Source of the DNA: Chlorophyllum brunneum
Taxonomy: Eukaryota; Basidiomycota; Agaricomycetes; Agaricales; Agaricaceae
Assembly: GCA_963576785.1 (NCBI GenBank)
Contig: OY756147.1
Location: forward strand, 1,798,001 to 1,862,000
Length of the DNA stretch: 64,000 nt
Reading direction: 5' to 3'
A program made the translations under genes and the position numbers. Positions 23,001-33,985 of this stretch are shown in pieces (the first letter of the stretch is position 1; every line of letters begins with the position of its first letter). The notes under the pieces are model-generated. The model was not told the origin of the DNA, did no database searches, and worked only from the letters and a program-made list of their open reading frames with translations.

Positions 23001-24812
23001 TAAAACTATCAAATCCATGACAAAGAATTACTTGCCATTCAGGAAGCAATCAAGACCTGGAGACAATACTTACTCAACGCAGATGAACCATTCGAAATAT
23101 GGACCAACCACAAGAACCTGGAATACTTCCGAAAACCACAGCAACTTACGGGACAACAAGCAAGATGGCAGATGGAGCTACAAGAATACCACTACATGCT
23201 GAAACACATACCTGGGAAGACCAACACAAAAGCCGATGTCTTATTGAGATTAACAAAAACCGACACCACCCGAGACAACACCGACATCATTTTACTACCC
23301 AATCACCTATTCGATAACAACGCAACTACCATAATCAGGCAAATCTGGGAAATCTCAGGAGAAGAGGAGCTGAAACACCAATTACAAAAAGAGACAAAAA
23401 GGGAAACACAGTGGCTAAGGAAAAAGGAGAAACAACCAGAAGAGACATGGGAAATAGAGGGAGTACTGATGTTCAAAGGAAGAATATACATCACACCCAA
23501 CAACCAAATACGACAAGAAATATTTCAACAAAACCACAACGAAACAGACATAGGACACCCAGGACAACACCGAATAATCAAACTCCTCAAAAGGAGTTAT
23601 TGGTAGTCTCAGATGCATAGCAATGTCAAACAATACATCAAAGGATATGAAACATGCCAATGAAACAAAATACTCCAAACAAGACTGACAATACACCTCT
23701 ACCCACTACCAATACCAGCAGAACCTTGGGAGGAAATATCAATCAACATGATAGGACTACTACCAGAATCAGAAGGATATGATGTAATACTTGTCATAGT
23801 CGATTGTTTCAGCAAAATAATTAGATTGCGCACAGTCAATACCACCTTAACATCCGAGGAGCTAGGACATATCTATTGAGATGATGTATGGAGAACACAC
23901 AGAATACCCTGCAGAATTATCAGCAACAGAGGACTGCAGTTTGCATCAAAATTCATGGCAGAACTATGCCAAGCGACAGGAACCCAGCAAAACTTATCCA
24001 TGGCATATCACCCACAAACCAATGGTCAAACAAAGCGCATCAACCAAGAGGTTGAAACATACCTCAGAAGTGTAATAAACCATGCACAGAACAACTGGAA
24101 AAAATGGTTAGCTACAGCAGAATTCCAATACAATGACAAAATCCACACAGCTACCGGATATTCGCCATTCGAGGTAGTTTATGGATAACACTCTTGGAAA
24201 GGAGATATAATGAACAGCATCAAGGCTTCTGCAATCACGGAGCAAATACAGAAGTTACAAAATATGTGACAAGAGGCAATAAAGATGTTACAACACAGCC
24301 AGACACAAATGGAGAAACACAACAGTACCAAACCAGAACACAAATACACCCCAGGAGAACAAGTTTGGCTTGAAGCAAGTAATATTAGGACAACAAGACC
24401 AACAAAGAAGCTGGATCACAAACAATACGGACTATTCAGGATAAAAACAAAAATAGGTGAAACAAGTTACCAACTGGAATTACCTGAAACATGGGCAATA
24501 CATGACATATTTAACAGCAGACTCCTCTCCCCCTATCAAAAACCCGAGTTTGACAGCCAGTGCACCCTGCCACCACCGATGCCTGAGATTATCAATGATG
24601 AAGAACAGTATGAAGTAGAAGAAATCTGAGGACACCACATGAGAGGACGGCGAAATCAATACCTAGTATACTGGAAAGGTTATACCTCCAAAGAAGACAC
24701 ATGGAAGGATGAGTCAGATTTGGAAAACACTAAGAAGGCAGTTCAAGAATTTTTAGATGAGATTTCGAGGACAAAACCTATAAAAAGGGGGGGTAAAAAG
24801 CAACAATTATGA
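20051..24812 (+). pseudogene. Gypsy-2 pol with C-terminal chromodomain, split by LINE-4
   Basis: Pol continues in the -1 frame after gag. The protease site reads LVDLGCTHM, with the Ser of DSG lost. RT has KKDGTKQLVQDYKKLN, WGYNNVRI and VNYMDDFVIP (21174-21203). LINE-4 follows at 21354. RNase H (SGYGIGVVLSQKQKEHW) and integrase (PWEEISINMIGLLPESEGYD, QFASKFMAELCQATG, YHPQTNGQTKRINQEVETY) come next. The chromodomain QYLVYWKGYTSKEDTWKDES lies at about 24658-24720. Pol ends at TGA 24810-24812, which overlaps an ATG at 24809. Several stops disable it, mostly TGA or TAG where the other copies have a sense codon. Confidence 0.92.
21354..22617 (+). mobile_element. LINE-4: heavily 5'-truncated LINE in Gypsy-2 pol
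   Basis: Flanked by the exact 13-bp duplication GCAGTGTTAAAAT at 21341-21353 and 22618-22630. It ends in a pure poly(A) run at about 22595-22617. It contains the last part of ORF2 (RNase H Asp in VFTNSIAASRLLLN, then WFNKSDQ.., FGFKKYSGNSFLHLLVQANG, Cys/His cluster) up to the stop at 22153-22155. A 3' UTR of about 440 bp contains a CT-rich run. From about 22040 to the tail it is almost identical to LINE-3. Confidence 0.95.
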
Positions 24813-24909
24813 ACAACAAACCTCGCATCACAAGAGATCACTACACCAGACACACTTCATGCTGTATTCACTACACCTTAGATCTCACCAATTACCTCCA
24901 CAACACACC

Positions 24910-25788
24910 ATGTATGCTGAACACAGACCCACCCCCTTCCCAGCCAATGACACAGAATTTGAACAAGAACTCAATAACCTCCTTGATACACAGTCCACTG
25001 AAGACCAGATTGAACACTACACCTCCACCACCAAAGAACTCACATACATTGCCCATGCAATCAACAACCTCCAAGTTCAAGCCAAAGCCCTAAGCCGCAT
25101 ATTACTCATCACCACTATCAGAGCCCTCCCAGCAGCCATGTCAACCGAAAAACACGAACTCATGAAGGAGTTGTTGGATAAAGCAGCCACCGACCTCAAT
25201 GTACTAGTATATTCCAATGCAAAGAAATGTATCCAAAGCGCTCTGATCCTGACAGGCAAAAGACTCAACCACTTCACTGACTCTAGCAACAATCCCACCT
25301 ATAGACTGGCTCGATGACTAATGGATCTCGACTCATACACCCCTACTTCCTTACCTGACAAACTGCCCTACCACAAAGATGAAGAACAAGAATGGCTAGA
25401 CAAAGGAATGGAGGGGATAGAAAAATCAGTCCCAGACCATCTAATGGAACAAGACATGCAAGACAAAGTAGACCACCTCCTTATACAGCTACCTGACATA
25501 GACCCACCATCCAAGCCAACAATATTTAACCCGCCGCCATCCTATCTCACACTCAAAGACGATGAACAGTTCGAAGAAAACTACTGGAAAGAAATAGTAC
25601 ACAACCTCGTCACAGCAGAAACAAACAATACTGTTACATTCAAAGGATGCACAATAGCCCTCTTCTGAGGAGGACAAGACCATGCCCCCTTCTGGATCGG
25701 ATGTCGACACAAATCTGGAACCCCAATGATTGGTCCTACCAAACATCAACTCACTAATGCCTTACACAAAGAACAAGATAACAAGTAG
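24910..25788 (+). pseudogene. Gypsy-2 ORF3: unrecognised protein downstream of pol
   Basis: About 292 codons from ATG 24910 to TAG 25786-25788, with two in-frame TGA stops (about 25315 and 25666). The start was chosen because Gypsy-1 and Gypsy-3 also have Met there, before a shared xPTPFPxNDTEF motif. Conserved stretches are TEDQIEHYT, LMKELLDKAATDLNVLV, RLNHFTDSSNNPTY, LMDLDSYTPT, DKVDHLLIQLPDIDPPSKP, NYWKEIVHNLVTAET and FWIGCRHKSG. It is mainly helical and charged, with no signal peptide, membrane span or zinc knuckle that I can see, so it does not look like an envelope. It occupies the position of env or an accessory gene. Function unknown. Confidence 0.8.
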
Positions 25789-25832
25789 ATCGCAATATTT
25801 CATGGGGTCATGAACGTAAAAAAGGGAGGTAT

Positions 25833-26134
25833 TGTTATGAACTATAGATAGACAGTACATTCTTATCATGCACCCATCATACTCATTCCAATGTAACTGC
25901 TTCACCTCCTTGTTTCATCCCTTAAAGACTGTTCTCTTCCTGACTCATTCCATTCGTCCTTATGACTCCATTACTCTGTTCCCTTATTATTAGTACTCAC
26001 CACTAGTATATAAAGTGTAGTAATACTTGATGTATTCCTTATACTTTACCAATCATATCATCCCTTACTCTTTCTCTACTTCCTTGTCTTTAACCAAAGA
26101 CTTGCTACCTGAGTTGTAGACTAAGGTTGTAACA
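25833..26134 (+). repeat. Gypsy-2 3' LTR with polypurine tract
   Basis: 302 bp, TGTTATGAAC..GTTGTAACA. It is preceded by the polypurine tract AAAAAAGGGAGGTAT at about 25818-25832 and followed by TAACA. Confidence 0.92.
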
Positions 26135-26949
26135 TAACACATCCTAGAGACTGGCATAATACATTGTTTGTCTATGTTAACTATAAGCTCTTGTAGTCTG
26201 GCCATCACTAAAATACACAGCCATCACAAGGCCATCAGTCAATGACCTCACCCATACATGAGAACAGTACACATAAACCAAATTTGGAAGTGAAGCAATG
26301 TGTTACCTTATTCAGATTGGTCCAAAGTGCTTGAATATGTACATCATTAAGCACTTTCTCTGGCTAATGATAATTACACAATAGATTCTGGTCATAATAT
26401 TCTGAGTTATTAAATGAATAATTTACAAACATGGACTGACCAAGAACTTACCTTGAATAGGTCATCTGTAGTATTCTCTGCTATGACATTAATGTCTATG
26501 GTAGCCAACTCAGTAACATTCTGGTCACCCAGTATGTTTAATATAGTAATCAATATTACAATACCCTCAGTAAAGAGCAGCAGAACCTATGGTAGCAATT
26601 GTGATACTTGAAGCTGGACTAGTGCATTGTTTATTTGAAACTAGCAAGGCTTGTAGCCAAAATGAGACTTGACCTCATTACAAATTTTCAACAAACTTTG
26701 GCATATTACATCACCTCCAAATTTGGTTTATGTGTGCTGTTCCTATGCATGGGTGAGATCATTGACTAATGGCCTTGTAATAGCTATGTATTTTAGTGAT
26801 GGCCAGACTACAAAAGCTTATAGTTAACATAGACAAACAATGTATTGTGCCAGTCCCTAGGATGTGTTAAGAGTTGTTCAAGTTTTGGTGAAATGTCGGA
26901 ACAATGATTATATAAGCTAAGCATTCTGGGACTGGGTAGGAGTCTGGGA

Positions 26950-27397
26950 AATTCTATGCAAGGCCTTAGTGTATTTTCAGACTCTGATTGGACTGGTGAT
27001 CTAATTAGTCATAAATTCATAACCTGATTTTTTTCCTTTATTAGCTAGTAGAGCTATTGCTTGGCTAAGTCAAAAACAGAAAACTGTTGTGTTATCTTCC
27101 ACTAAAGCTGAATATATAGCTTTGTCAGATTGCAGTAGACAACTTGTCTGGACTGTCAATTTATTGGAAGAAACTGGCATCCAATCATTGGCCCCTTATC
27201 TCTTTGGTGATAATGAAGGCTCAATATTTTGGGCCAAAAATCCAGTAACAGAAAAACAATCTAAACATATTGATGTCAAATACCATTATATTTGTGATTT
27301 GGTAGAGGAAGGAAAGATTGAAATGTTCTATGTGAAAGACACAGATAATCTTGCTAATGTTCTCACTAAAAACTTAGAAAAAATCAAATTCAATTAA
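26950..27397 (+). pseudogene. Copia-4 RNase H C-terminal fragment
   Basis: Translation matches Copia-1 and Copia-3: a decayed first part (TCTATGCAAGGCC homology, about 26955), then AIAWLSQKQKTVVLSSTKAEY, ALSDCSRQLVWTVNLLEE, DNEGSIFWAKNPVTEK and VLTKNLEKIKFN. An early TAA at 27395-27397 cuts the C-terminal dozen residues. It is more diverged from Copia-1 and Copia-3 than those are from each other. Confidence 0.88.
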
Positions 27398-27463
27398 TCC
27401 AATCTCAACTTTGCTTGATATTTGAGTGAATAAAACTATACATCAATTTAGAGCAAGGAGAAG

Positions 27464-28038
27464 TGTTGAAGTTTCAGTTATACTCTATGAATAAACTATA
27501 AAGTCATATTAATAATAATAGACTGAACTAAAACTTCCTATGAGTTGCTTTGCATACAATGAATGTTATACTGAGTCAGTTATGACTAGTAATGACAATT
27601 GGTACTTAATAGATCATTCTATATAGTTCCAATGACTTGTATACATGTTCCATAGTACTTAGTAAGAGTTAGATAGAACATTCTATATATTTCTGACACA
27701 ACATGTGTTTTTATGACTTTGTATGTAGTATAACTCATCTATGCTCTCCTAGATGTATATAAACCCCATGTAGCAGACATGTTCTGTATCTTGTTCAATT
27801 GAACAATTTCTTCATCATTGCCTATCTTCTCTAGTACAACCCAAACCTTGATCTACTTGACTTTGAGCTCTCTACCACTGAAAGCAACCACTTCATAACA
27901 AACATCTGTCTATCCAAATTACCCTTCTATAGGTATCAAATAGAAGTGTACTTCCTTGGTGAGTAGACCCTATGTTCTCTCCCACTGTATTTACTGCTGC
28001 TGCCCCAGCAACAACTCATTACAGTTGTTTCCTCAACA
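27464..28038 (+). repeat. Copia-4 3' LTR
   Basis: 575 bp, TGTTGAAGTTTC..TTTCCTCAACA, with a TATA-like TGTATATAAACC at about 27752. It is clearly more diverged than the Copia-1 and Copia-2 LTRs, so it comes from an older insertion. Confidence 0.9.
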
Positions 28039-28393
28039 GGATGTCTCATCATGTCACCATGCAAGAACAGGGCCTTATTCTCTGCTCAATTCAAATGCAA
28101 TCCATTGCCATCCCAGGCAGAAAAATTAAGCACTTTCAAAAGTGCGGCAATAACAAAACAACAAAACAATACTGCTCTCAAACTTGGAATATGATGTTTT
28201 CAGTGTTGGTGAGAAGGCTTGGCAACTAAAAAGTATAACACATATGATCAAGAGTGAACAACAAAAAGCAAGGTTCTGTTACAGCACACTTTACCTGTAT
28301 TAAACTCTGATAAAGTTGAACCATCCTACCCATTTCCGTACACGACATAGTAAGCTGCTACCTGGAAGGATATGTAACAAGTGTTCCAAAACA
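28039..28393. other. AT-rich stretch downstream of the DUF6535-type gene
   Basis: No gene or repeat from this window is recognised. It lies just past the stop codon of the minus-strand gene ending at 28394 and is likely its 3' UTR and terminator region. Confidence 0.5.
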
Positions 28394-30632
28394 TCACACT
28401 GAATCAATCCCCAATGGCTGCGGTTTTGTGTGTTCAGGATCAAGTCCTACAATCCTTCGAATTTCAGCTATGACATTCGGGGGAAAGTCTGCTGACGAAA
28501 GCTGATCTAACTTGCCCCGCACTTCCTGACATAATTCTCTCAATTTTGAGTCGTCATCAACCCCATCATTATTCCGATCCTGGGCATTTGAACTTGCCAG
28601 ACCAATGCCCACAACAGACCTTGCCCCTACACCGATAGTACTCACACCCTTATCTTTTTTGGTTGGAACCTCGCTTGGACCCAGCATAGAATCCTCCCTT
28701 GTGGCAGGTGGTGGTCGATCCTGGTCACTCGGACCTGGTATGGAATCCTCCCTTGTGGCGGGTGGTGGTCGATCCCGGGGCCCTGTGCTCGGAGAAGCTT
28801 GAGTTCTTCTCTCGGATGCAACAACCCAGGCAGCGATCCTAACATCGTCATCCAGAAACTGCCTCGTACCAATCAGGTGCATGGCGCAGCTTAGGAATTG
28901 TATCTTCAGTTCTATGTGAACTTCGTGAGTTAACGTCATCGGTTAATGTTTGTTTAGGCCTCACCTTGTGACATTTCTTGAATTTCTTGGATATCTTGTC
29001 CTTCACCAATCGGGCAGACGATGGAGCTGCCGATAGTTCCACCATCATCATCATCATCATCATCTGTGGGCGTATCCTGCTGGGGCAAGGAGTGTGGAAG
29101 TCTGGGAACAATCTCTCGGCTTGAATTCTTTATTCGAATGTAGAGCTCGATACGGTGTTGATGCAAGATGCGACGGAGTTTCTGGCTATGTTCAACGAGA
29201 TGCTGAAAAATGTGGGCGTTCAGGAAGTCCTTTTTGAGCTTCTCGATGCGAACGGCTGAAATGGTTGAGTTCCCGGCATCCTTATCTTCCAGTGAAATAT
29301 GGCCCCTCAGTAAAGCCTTCTCCGCCCTTGATAGCTTCGTGTGGAATAGCTTCTCCCACGTCTCAATGTTCCTAAACTCCGACCGAAGTATGTGGGTGCA
29401 GCCCGGAATTATTTCTACCGCATTTGGCTTCGAAACGAGGATATCCATAGCCGAAGCAATGCCACGAACAAGATAATGTGAGTAGGTTCCGGAACCATGT
29501 TGAGGGCCCCATCTTTTGCGTATGCTTTCACACAGCTCGTTGTACCGTTGCCACAGGTAATCCGTTGGAGGACCGTATATATAGTTGCACCAAAATGAGA
29601 TCCTCTGGGCTATCGTATCCCCCGATCTCCAACCAACGAAATGGCGAAAGAGGATGATCCATGGAGAATTCAACAGAACACAAGTGCCGTGTAGAAGCCA
29701 AGATGTAGGAGACTTGTACGGGCACTGGGGGACAGCATGTGTTGCTGGGACCACCACACCCAAGAGAGGTTGCAGGAAGGGCATTAGGTTCGCGAGATAC
29801 AGAAGGGTTCCCGAAGCGCCGGCCACGATAATGGTTGGATAAGCAGCCATACGACTGATGCTCGAAAGGAAGAATACCAAACCAATGGTGAAAAGGATAA
29901 TGGATGCCTGCACGATCAGGAGTAAGATTGCTGGGCCCTGAAGGACACCCCAGCCAACCAATCCATCGAAACAGAGTTGACGAAGGGCGAGTGCACGTGG
30001 GGGAGAGACGGATTTGTTCGTTGCGTTGTTCTGACGAAAGGCTGATATCCATTGTAGGCAGAACGTCCCAAACACAACAGCAACGAGGCTGAGTATCATG
30101 CTCAGGAACCATATCTGGTTCACCACAATGTTGTGCTTTTCTGGTATGAATGGTTCAGGTAATCTGGCGCTTCCTTGGGCGCTTGTATTGTTAAGCAACC
30201 GCACAACCTCGACGAGGAGGTCTGCCATCTTGTCTTCTTTGTCCTCCTGGAGCCACTTGTAGGACTCGACCGTGAACGCAGTGACCACAGCCAGGAACAA
30301 GCCTGCCTGCTAAGGGTATCAAGTCGCGTGTTACCAGAATTGGTTTTGACCCACCACCACTAGAAGAAAGGATATTTCTTCCTTCAGTTGCTTACAGAGG
30401 TCTTCGTCATATTCATCAATAATATCATTGCAAGACTCCCATGCATCCTTCGGGGATTCTTTAATAGAATATTTGGGTTGATTGTCACATGTCCAGTCGC
30501 TCTAAGCACGGTAAACGGTAAACACCCGAAACGATCACTGGGGTATAGGACACCCACCTTGGAGGGTGGCGGAGGGTCCTCTTTCCTCTCATTGGTCTGA
30601 GAGTCTTTCTTGCGCTCCTGGTGTCGGATCAT
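28394..30632 (-). CDS. DUF6535-type multi-spanning membrane protein, four exons
   Basis: Model: 30632-30558, 30501-30361, 30306-28965, 28920-28394; 694 codons plus stop. All three introns (54, 56 and 44 bp) have GT..AG ends, and the phases (0, 0, 1) keep one frame. Exon 2 encodes SIKESPKDAWESCNDIIDEY followed by LKEEISFLLAGLFLAVVTAF, the hallmark start of DUF6535, a fungal family of unknown function. Hydrophobic spans occur in GLFLAVVTAF, IWFLSMILSLVAVVFG, ILLLIVQASIILFTIGLVFF and LLYLANLMPFLQPLLGVVV. The C-terminal cytoplasmic part has a run of seven Asp and two copies of a DRPPPATREDS repeat. The exon 3 junction (SQ/VHIELKIQFLSC) is inferred. Probably a working gene; its role is unknown. 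Confidence 0.85.
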
Positions 30633-31505
30633 GAGCCTTACAATCAAATATATCCGCTATGGACATACCTGTCTATTATTCGTAACATCACCATACCACC
30701 GGCTCCTGCTGCGTCTGGTTCCAAACTGCAGTCACACACGTTCACTTAGAGGAGGCTGTACGCTGAGCACTGAGCCTTGGGCGAGTGGAGCTTACCAGTC
30801 TGTAGATGACGTCCATTAGTTGTATGGGCTCACAAAGGAGGAAGGAAGGGGGAAGGGACTAGAATGGAGTGCTTTAGCAGACTCATGATGCCCATCGACC
30901 ACATGTCAGTCCAAATAGGAAGTGATGATGTAGTATGGGCGGCTAAAAGAGTGTCTTCGGTCCCACAAACATGAGGTTGAGCCCAGGGCCAATAGGGGCT
31001 TTGTCACTTGCTGATTCTCCCATGGGTTAAAGGCGGCCGGACAGCACTTCGATCAGGAATGTGAGAGTGTGACATAAGTACTTCTGTCACCCCAGTTGGG
31101 CAAGACGACGAACCTCAAGATGATGGCATTTTATCTTTTCCCGCGATCGCCACGTCCCCCGTGTGTTATCATCAAGGTAGCAACTCCTCCATGCACGCTT
31201 ATCGCTGCAAGTATCTACCCTTAATCTGTAAATAGATCCCAGAAATCTGAAATCAAGAGCTTTGACACGCGGAAGGGTTGGGGCACAGCGAACGACCAAA
31301 ACAGCCGAGAACAACACCCCGTGCACACACCCTTGCATCTTGGCCCACCTCTCGCGTGTGTCGGGAATTCGAAACGATAGACGGTACCCTTTAGGAGTGG
31401 TGAACTACGGAAGTCGCAACTCTAAACCCGGTAGCGACGAGGGAGTGACACAAATGATCGTATAATTTGAGACTCGACAACATACATACGAATGATGGTA
31501 TACAA
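30633..31505. other. Intergenic region between the NACHT and DUF6535-type genes
   Basis: 873 bp between two minus-strand genes. It holds the 3' UTR of the NACHT gene (right side) and the promoter of the DUF6535-type gene (left side). Short open frames are present, but none has splice-consistent extensions or similarity to anything I know. It contains no transposon pieces that I can see. Confidence 0.5.
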
Positions 31506-33756
31506 TTAGTCGGCGTACGGAATGAAGTAATACTCTGTCGGTCGCCACGGTCCTTCATAGCGGAATAACGCATTCCGGATCTCTGGCTTACTCCCAAAAA
31601 TGAGCACCTTGAGCTCCGGCATTTGTTGCTGCAAATGTTCAAGCCCCAATATGAATACGTGCAATTTTGTGCATGAATGGGGCTACCAGAAGAGGAATAA
31701 GAGGTCAGAGAACTTAATGCATCAATAGGGTTAGCCTCCTCACCCTGGCCTGAACGGATTTCATCCAGTATTTGGGACACATCCTTTTTCGATCGAGGTG
31801 GTGAAATTTCAGCTCTCTTAATCGGATTTCACGAATGAGCCGTCTCTCGACAAGTTTCTCACGGTGTTCCTGTATTTCCAACCAGAAAAAAATAAGGTAA
31901 CATGACTTTTCAGCGACGAATGGATACTGACGTACCTGCCAGATCTCAAACAGCCGGTCAACAAATGAAATGTTGTGATACAGGTCTGCAATGTCAATCC
32001 CACTTAGAAAAGTTATCCAATCAAACCGTTCCCGTTGCGATCCGAAGCCACTTCCCCAGAAACCCCTGATCACCATCCAATACAGGGCGGTGCAGCTATC
32101 ATTGAATAGGCCATGGGTAAAAGTCATTTGTATCTTCCTTGACTTTGGCAAGAGGGCTCTCGAATGGTATCGTGAACAGTACCGAATCCATGCCTGAAAC
32201 GTTTCTGGTCCTGAAAGGGACGTCAGCTATTTCCAAAGAAATTTCAGAAACATACTCCTAGGAGATTTCTGAGAGACAAAATCCCGCATAATGCGAATTA
32301 ACCCTTGGCTCACATCATCCTCAGCATCGTCGAGAGAGAGGTGGAAGTCCTTTGATTTGGTCGGATCCATCAAGTAATTGGCGAAGGAAGCATGCAAGAA
32401 GATCACTGAATGTGAATAGGCGTCCGAAGGGGGGGGGATCTCGAGTATTGCGGAGCATTTTTCAAGAGAGGCGCGAATGATGTCTTGCCCAAGGTCGAGA
32501 ATCACGGACATTCCTTTGAGGTTGTGTGATAGAAAATTATGGCCACGAGAATACAGCACAAATCCAAGTAGTCGTTTCACTCTCTGCCACAATTCTGGTC
32601 GGATAGAGGTGAGGATCTGTGTGTACAGTGCATCCAGTTGAGTAACGTCGTCCTTCGGATCCTCGATGGTGGACAAGACCAGCTCGAGCCGCGAAACTGG
32701 ACTGGCCGAGCTCGCGTCTCCAACAAACCGAATAGCCACATAGGCAAACGCGAAGAGGCCAGAACCTGCGATTTTCTGAAGCGCCTCTTCGCTTGGCCAA
32801 TCTCTGGGGATGGAGTGCGGAAACCGGTGGCGGATGGTCTCGAAACCAGCCCTCAAGAAGTGCTCGATATCGTCACGAACCTCTGCTGAGCCAATCGGGA
32901 TGTACTCCGGCCAGAAGCTTGGCATCGTCTCCTCTTCGCAAAACGTGTCAGATATGTGCGATTCTGGGCGGCTCGAGATGACCCAGACAAGAGGTACTTC
33001 AGGATGTTCGAGGACAAATGTGCTAATCAGCCGGATGATCTCGCACTGAAGATCTTGTCCCTCAACCTCATCGAGCCCGTCCAACAGTACACCCCTTGTG
33101 TCCTCACCTGCTCCTATCTTCTTCTCTACAAAGGGCTCAAAAATGAAAGCTTTGAACTGCGCCTTCATCGCTTTCTCCACCAAACTAGGATCAAGAGCGA
33201 GCTGCTCGGCGATGAAGACGCGATAACTCTTGATCTGGACTGCGAGTTGGTAAGCAATGGTGACGAAGACACGATGAGGATCGTTGCGTCGGTTGGGTTG
33301 CGAAAAGAACACGGATGCGCCTAGGCGCCCGGACGTGGCGATGGACTCAGCAAAAGTCTGGATGACCGCTGATTTTCCGACACCGGCGGAGCCATTGACC
33401 CACAGAAGGCCCTTTTGTCGTTCCTTGAGGTAGAACCAAGTCGTCAATCGCCGTAGGAGTTCGACACGGGTACCGGGATGACATCGAGGAGGAGGGTCGC
33501 GATCGATGGAGTCATACTCTACACCGGGAATCACATGCTGAACAAGTAATCTCATTGCTATAGGACAGTAGTTCAGTCGCTCGGATACCGTCGAGGGGAT
33601 ATTATGTCCCTCACCTTGGGTGACCCTGTCATTTCCCCCTTGAATAATGTGTTCAGTGAACACAGGCTTGTTCATAACAAAATTTCGGGCATGGGGAAAG
33701 AAGCCTCCCTCTGGACCTGTGTGGACATTGACTTGGACTGCGCTATGACCCCAGAA
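31506..33756 (-). CDS. NACHT-domain P-loop NTPase (NLR-like), start unresolved
   Basis: Exons 33756-32256, 32210-31936, 31869-31744 and 31682-31506 (TAA) join in one frame. Introns are 45, 66 and 61 bp with GT..AG ends. The P-loop is LLWVNGSAGVGKSAVIQTFA and the Walker B site GVLLDGLDEVEGQ, followed by WVISSRPESHI and a helical winged region. The first exon opens after a TTTTGCAG acceptor at 33757. An upstream exon is therefore likely but was not found with confidence; the first in-frame Met is at 33675. Such proteins are expanded in Agaricomycetes and are proposed to act in self/non-self recognition or immunity. The C-terminus (LIFGSKPEIRNAL..YFIPYAD) matches the gene at the left edge. No WD40, ankyrin or TPR repeats are seen. 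Confidence 0.9.
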
Positions 33757-33985
33757 CTGCAAAAGGACTAACCCTTGACCGTGACCCTCTGCTCTCCCTC
33801 AAGCTGAATGTCTGCACTGCCAGGGAGCCCTAAGCTCATCTTCCGGCTTTCCAATCCATGTACCATTACCACTCTTCTTGCAGTACTACCGGTGATGGTG
33901 ATTAGGAGGAGAGATGGGGGTGAGACCAAGGGAGGTGCTAATGTTGTAAGGAGACTTGTTCGTCCTGCAATGAGGCGTCACATGA
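33757..33985. other. Upstream region of the NACHT gene
   Basis: Contains a pyrimidine-rich splice acceptor immediately before the NACHT exon. A possible first exon on the minus strand may lie here (an ATG at about 33868 opens a short frame), but no standard donor gives a sensible join. To the right it meets the decayed gypsy integrase fragment. Confidence 0.4.

Larger units (their letters stand above)
18478..26134 (+). mobile_element. Gypsy-2: Ty3/gypsy chromovirus hosting LINE-4
   Basis: 302-bp LTRs at 18478-18779 and 25833-26134, with the target duplication TAACA at 18473-18477 and 26135-26139. I count 14 differences between the LTRs, 13 of them transitions (about 4.6%), so it is older than Copia-1. 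Internal order is primer site, gag, pol with chromodomain, ORF3, polypurine tract. Without LINE-4 the element is about 6.4 kb. It is the best-preserved gypsy copy here but has stops in all three coding regions. Confidence 0.95.
18408..26934. mobile_element. Non-coding terminal-inverted-repeat element, split by Gypsy-2
   Basis: 18408-18477 plus about 26140-26300 form a left arm that is the near-perfect reverse complement of about 26690-26934, giving arms of roughly 230 bp. The ends are CAGTCCCAGAATGC / GCATTCTGGGACTG. Without Gypsy-2 the element is about 865 bp. The middle has no convincing ORF but does contain a diverged second copy of part of the arm (about 26620-26700). The right end abuts copia sequence; the left end abuts the Gypsy-1 LTR, so no matching target duplication can be shown. 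Most likely a MITE-like DNA element; the superfamily is unknown. Confidence 0.7.
26935..28038 (+). mobile_element. Copia-4: 3' end of a copia element
   Basis: Plus-strand copia sequence: the end of RNase H, a short 3' UTR, a purine tract (GAGCAAGGAGAAG) and a full LTR (27464-28038). The 5' part is absent; on the left it meets the inverted-repeat element, beyond which lies Gypsy-1. The rest was probably lost in the recombination that produced the chimeric Gypsy-1. Confidence 0.88.

Noticed and set aside
24859..25788. Reading ORF3 as a retroviral-type envelope gene
   Set aside because: The position fits, but there is no signal peptide, furin-like site or membrane span visible in any of the copies.
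31087..31338. An 83-codon minus-strand ORF between the two host genes
   Set aside because: No recognisable domain and no homologue in the window; it lies where UTR and promoter are expected.
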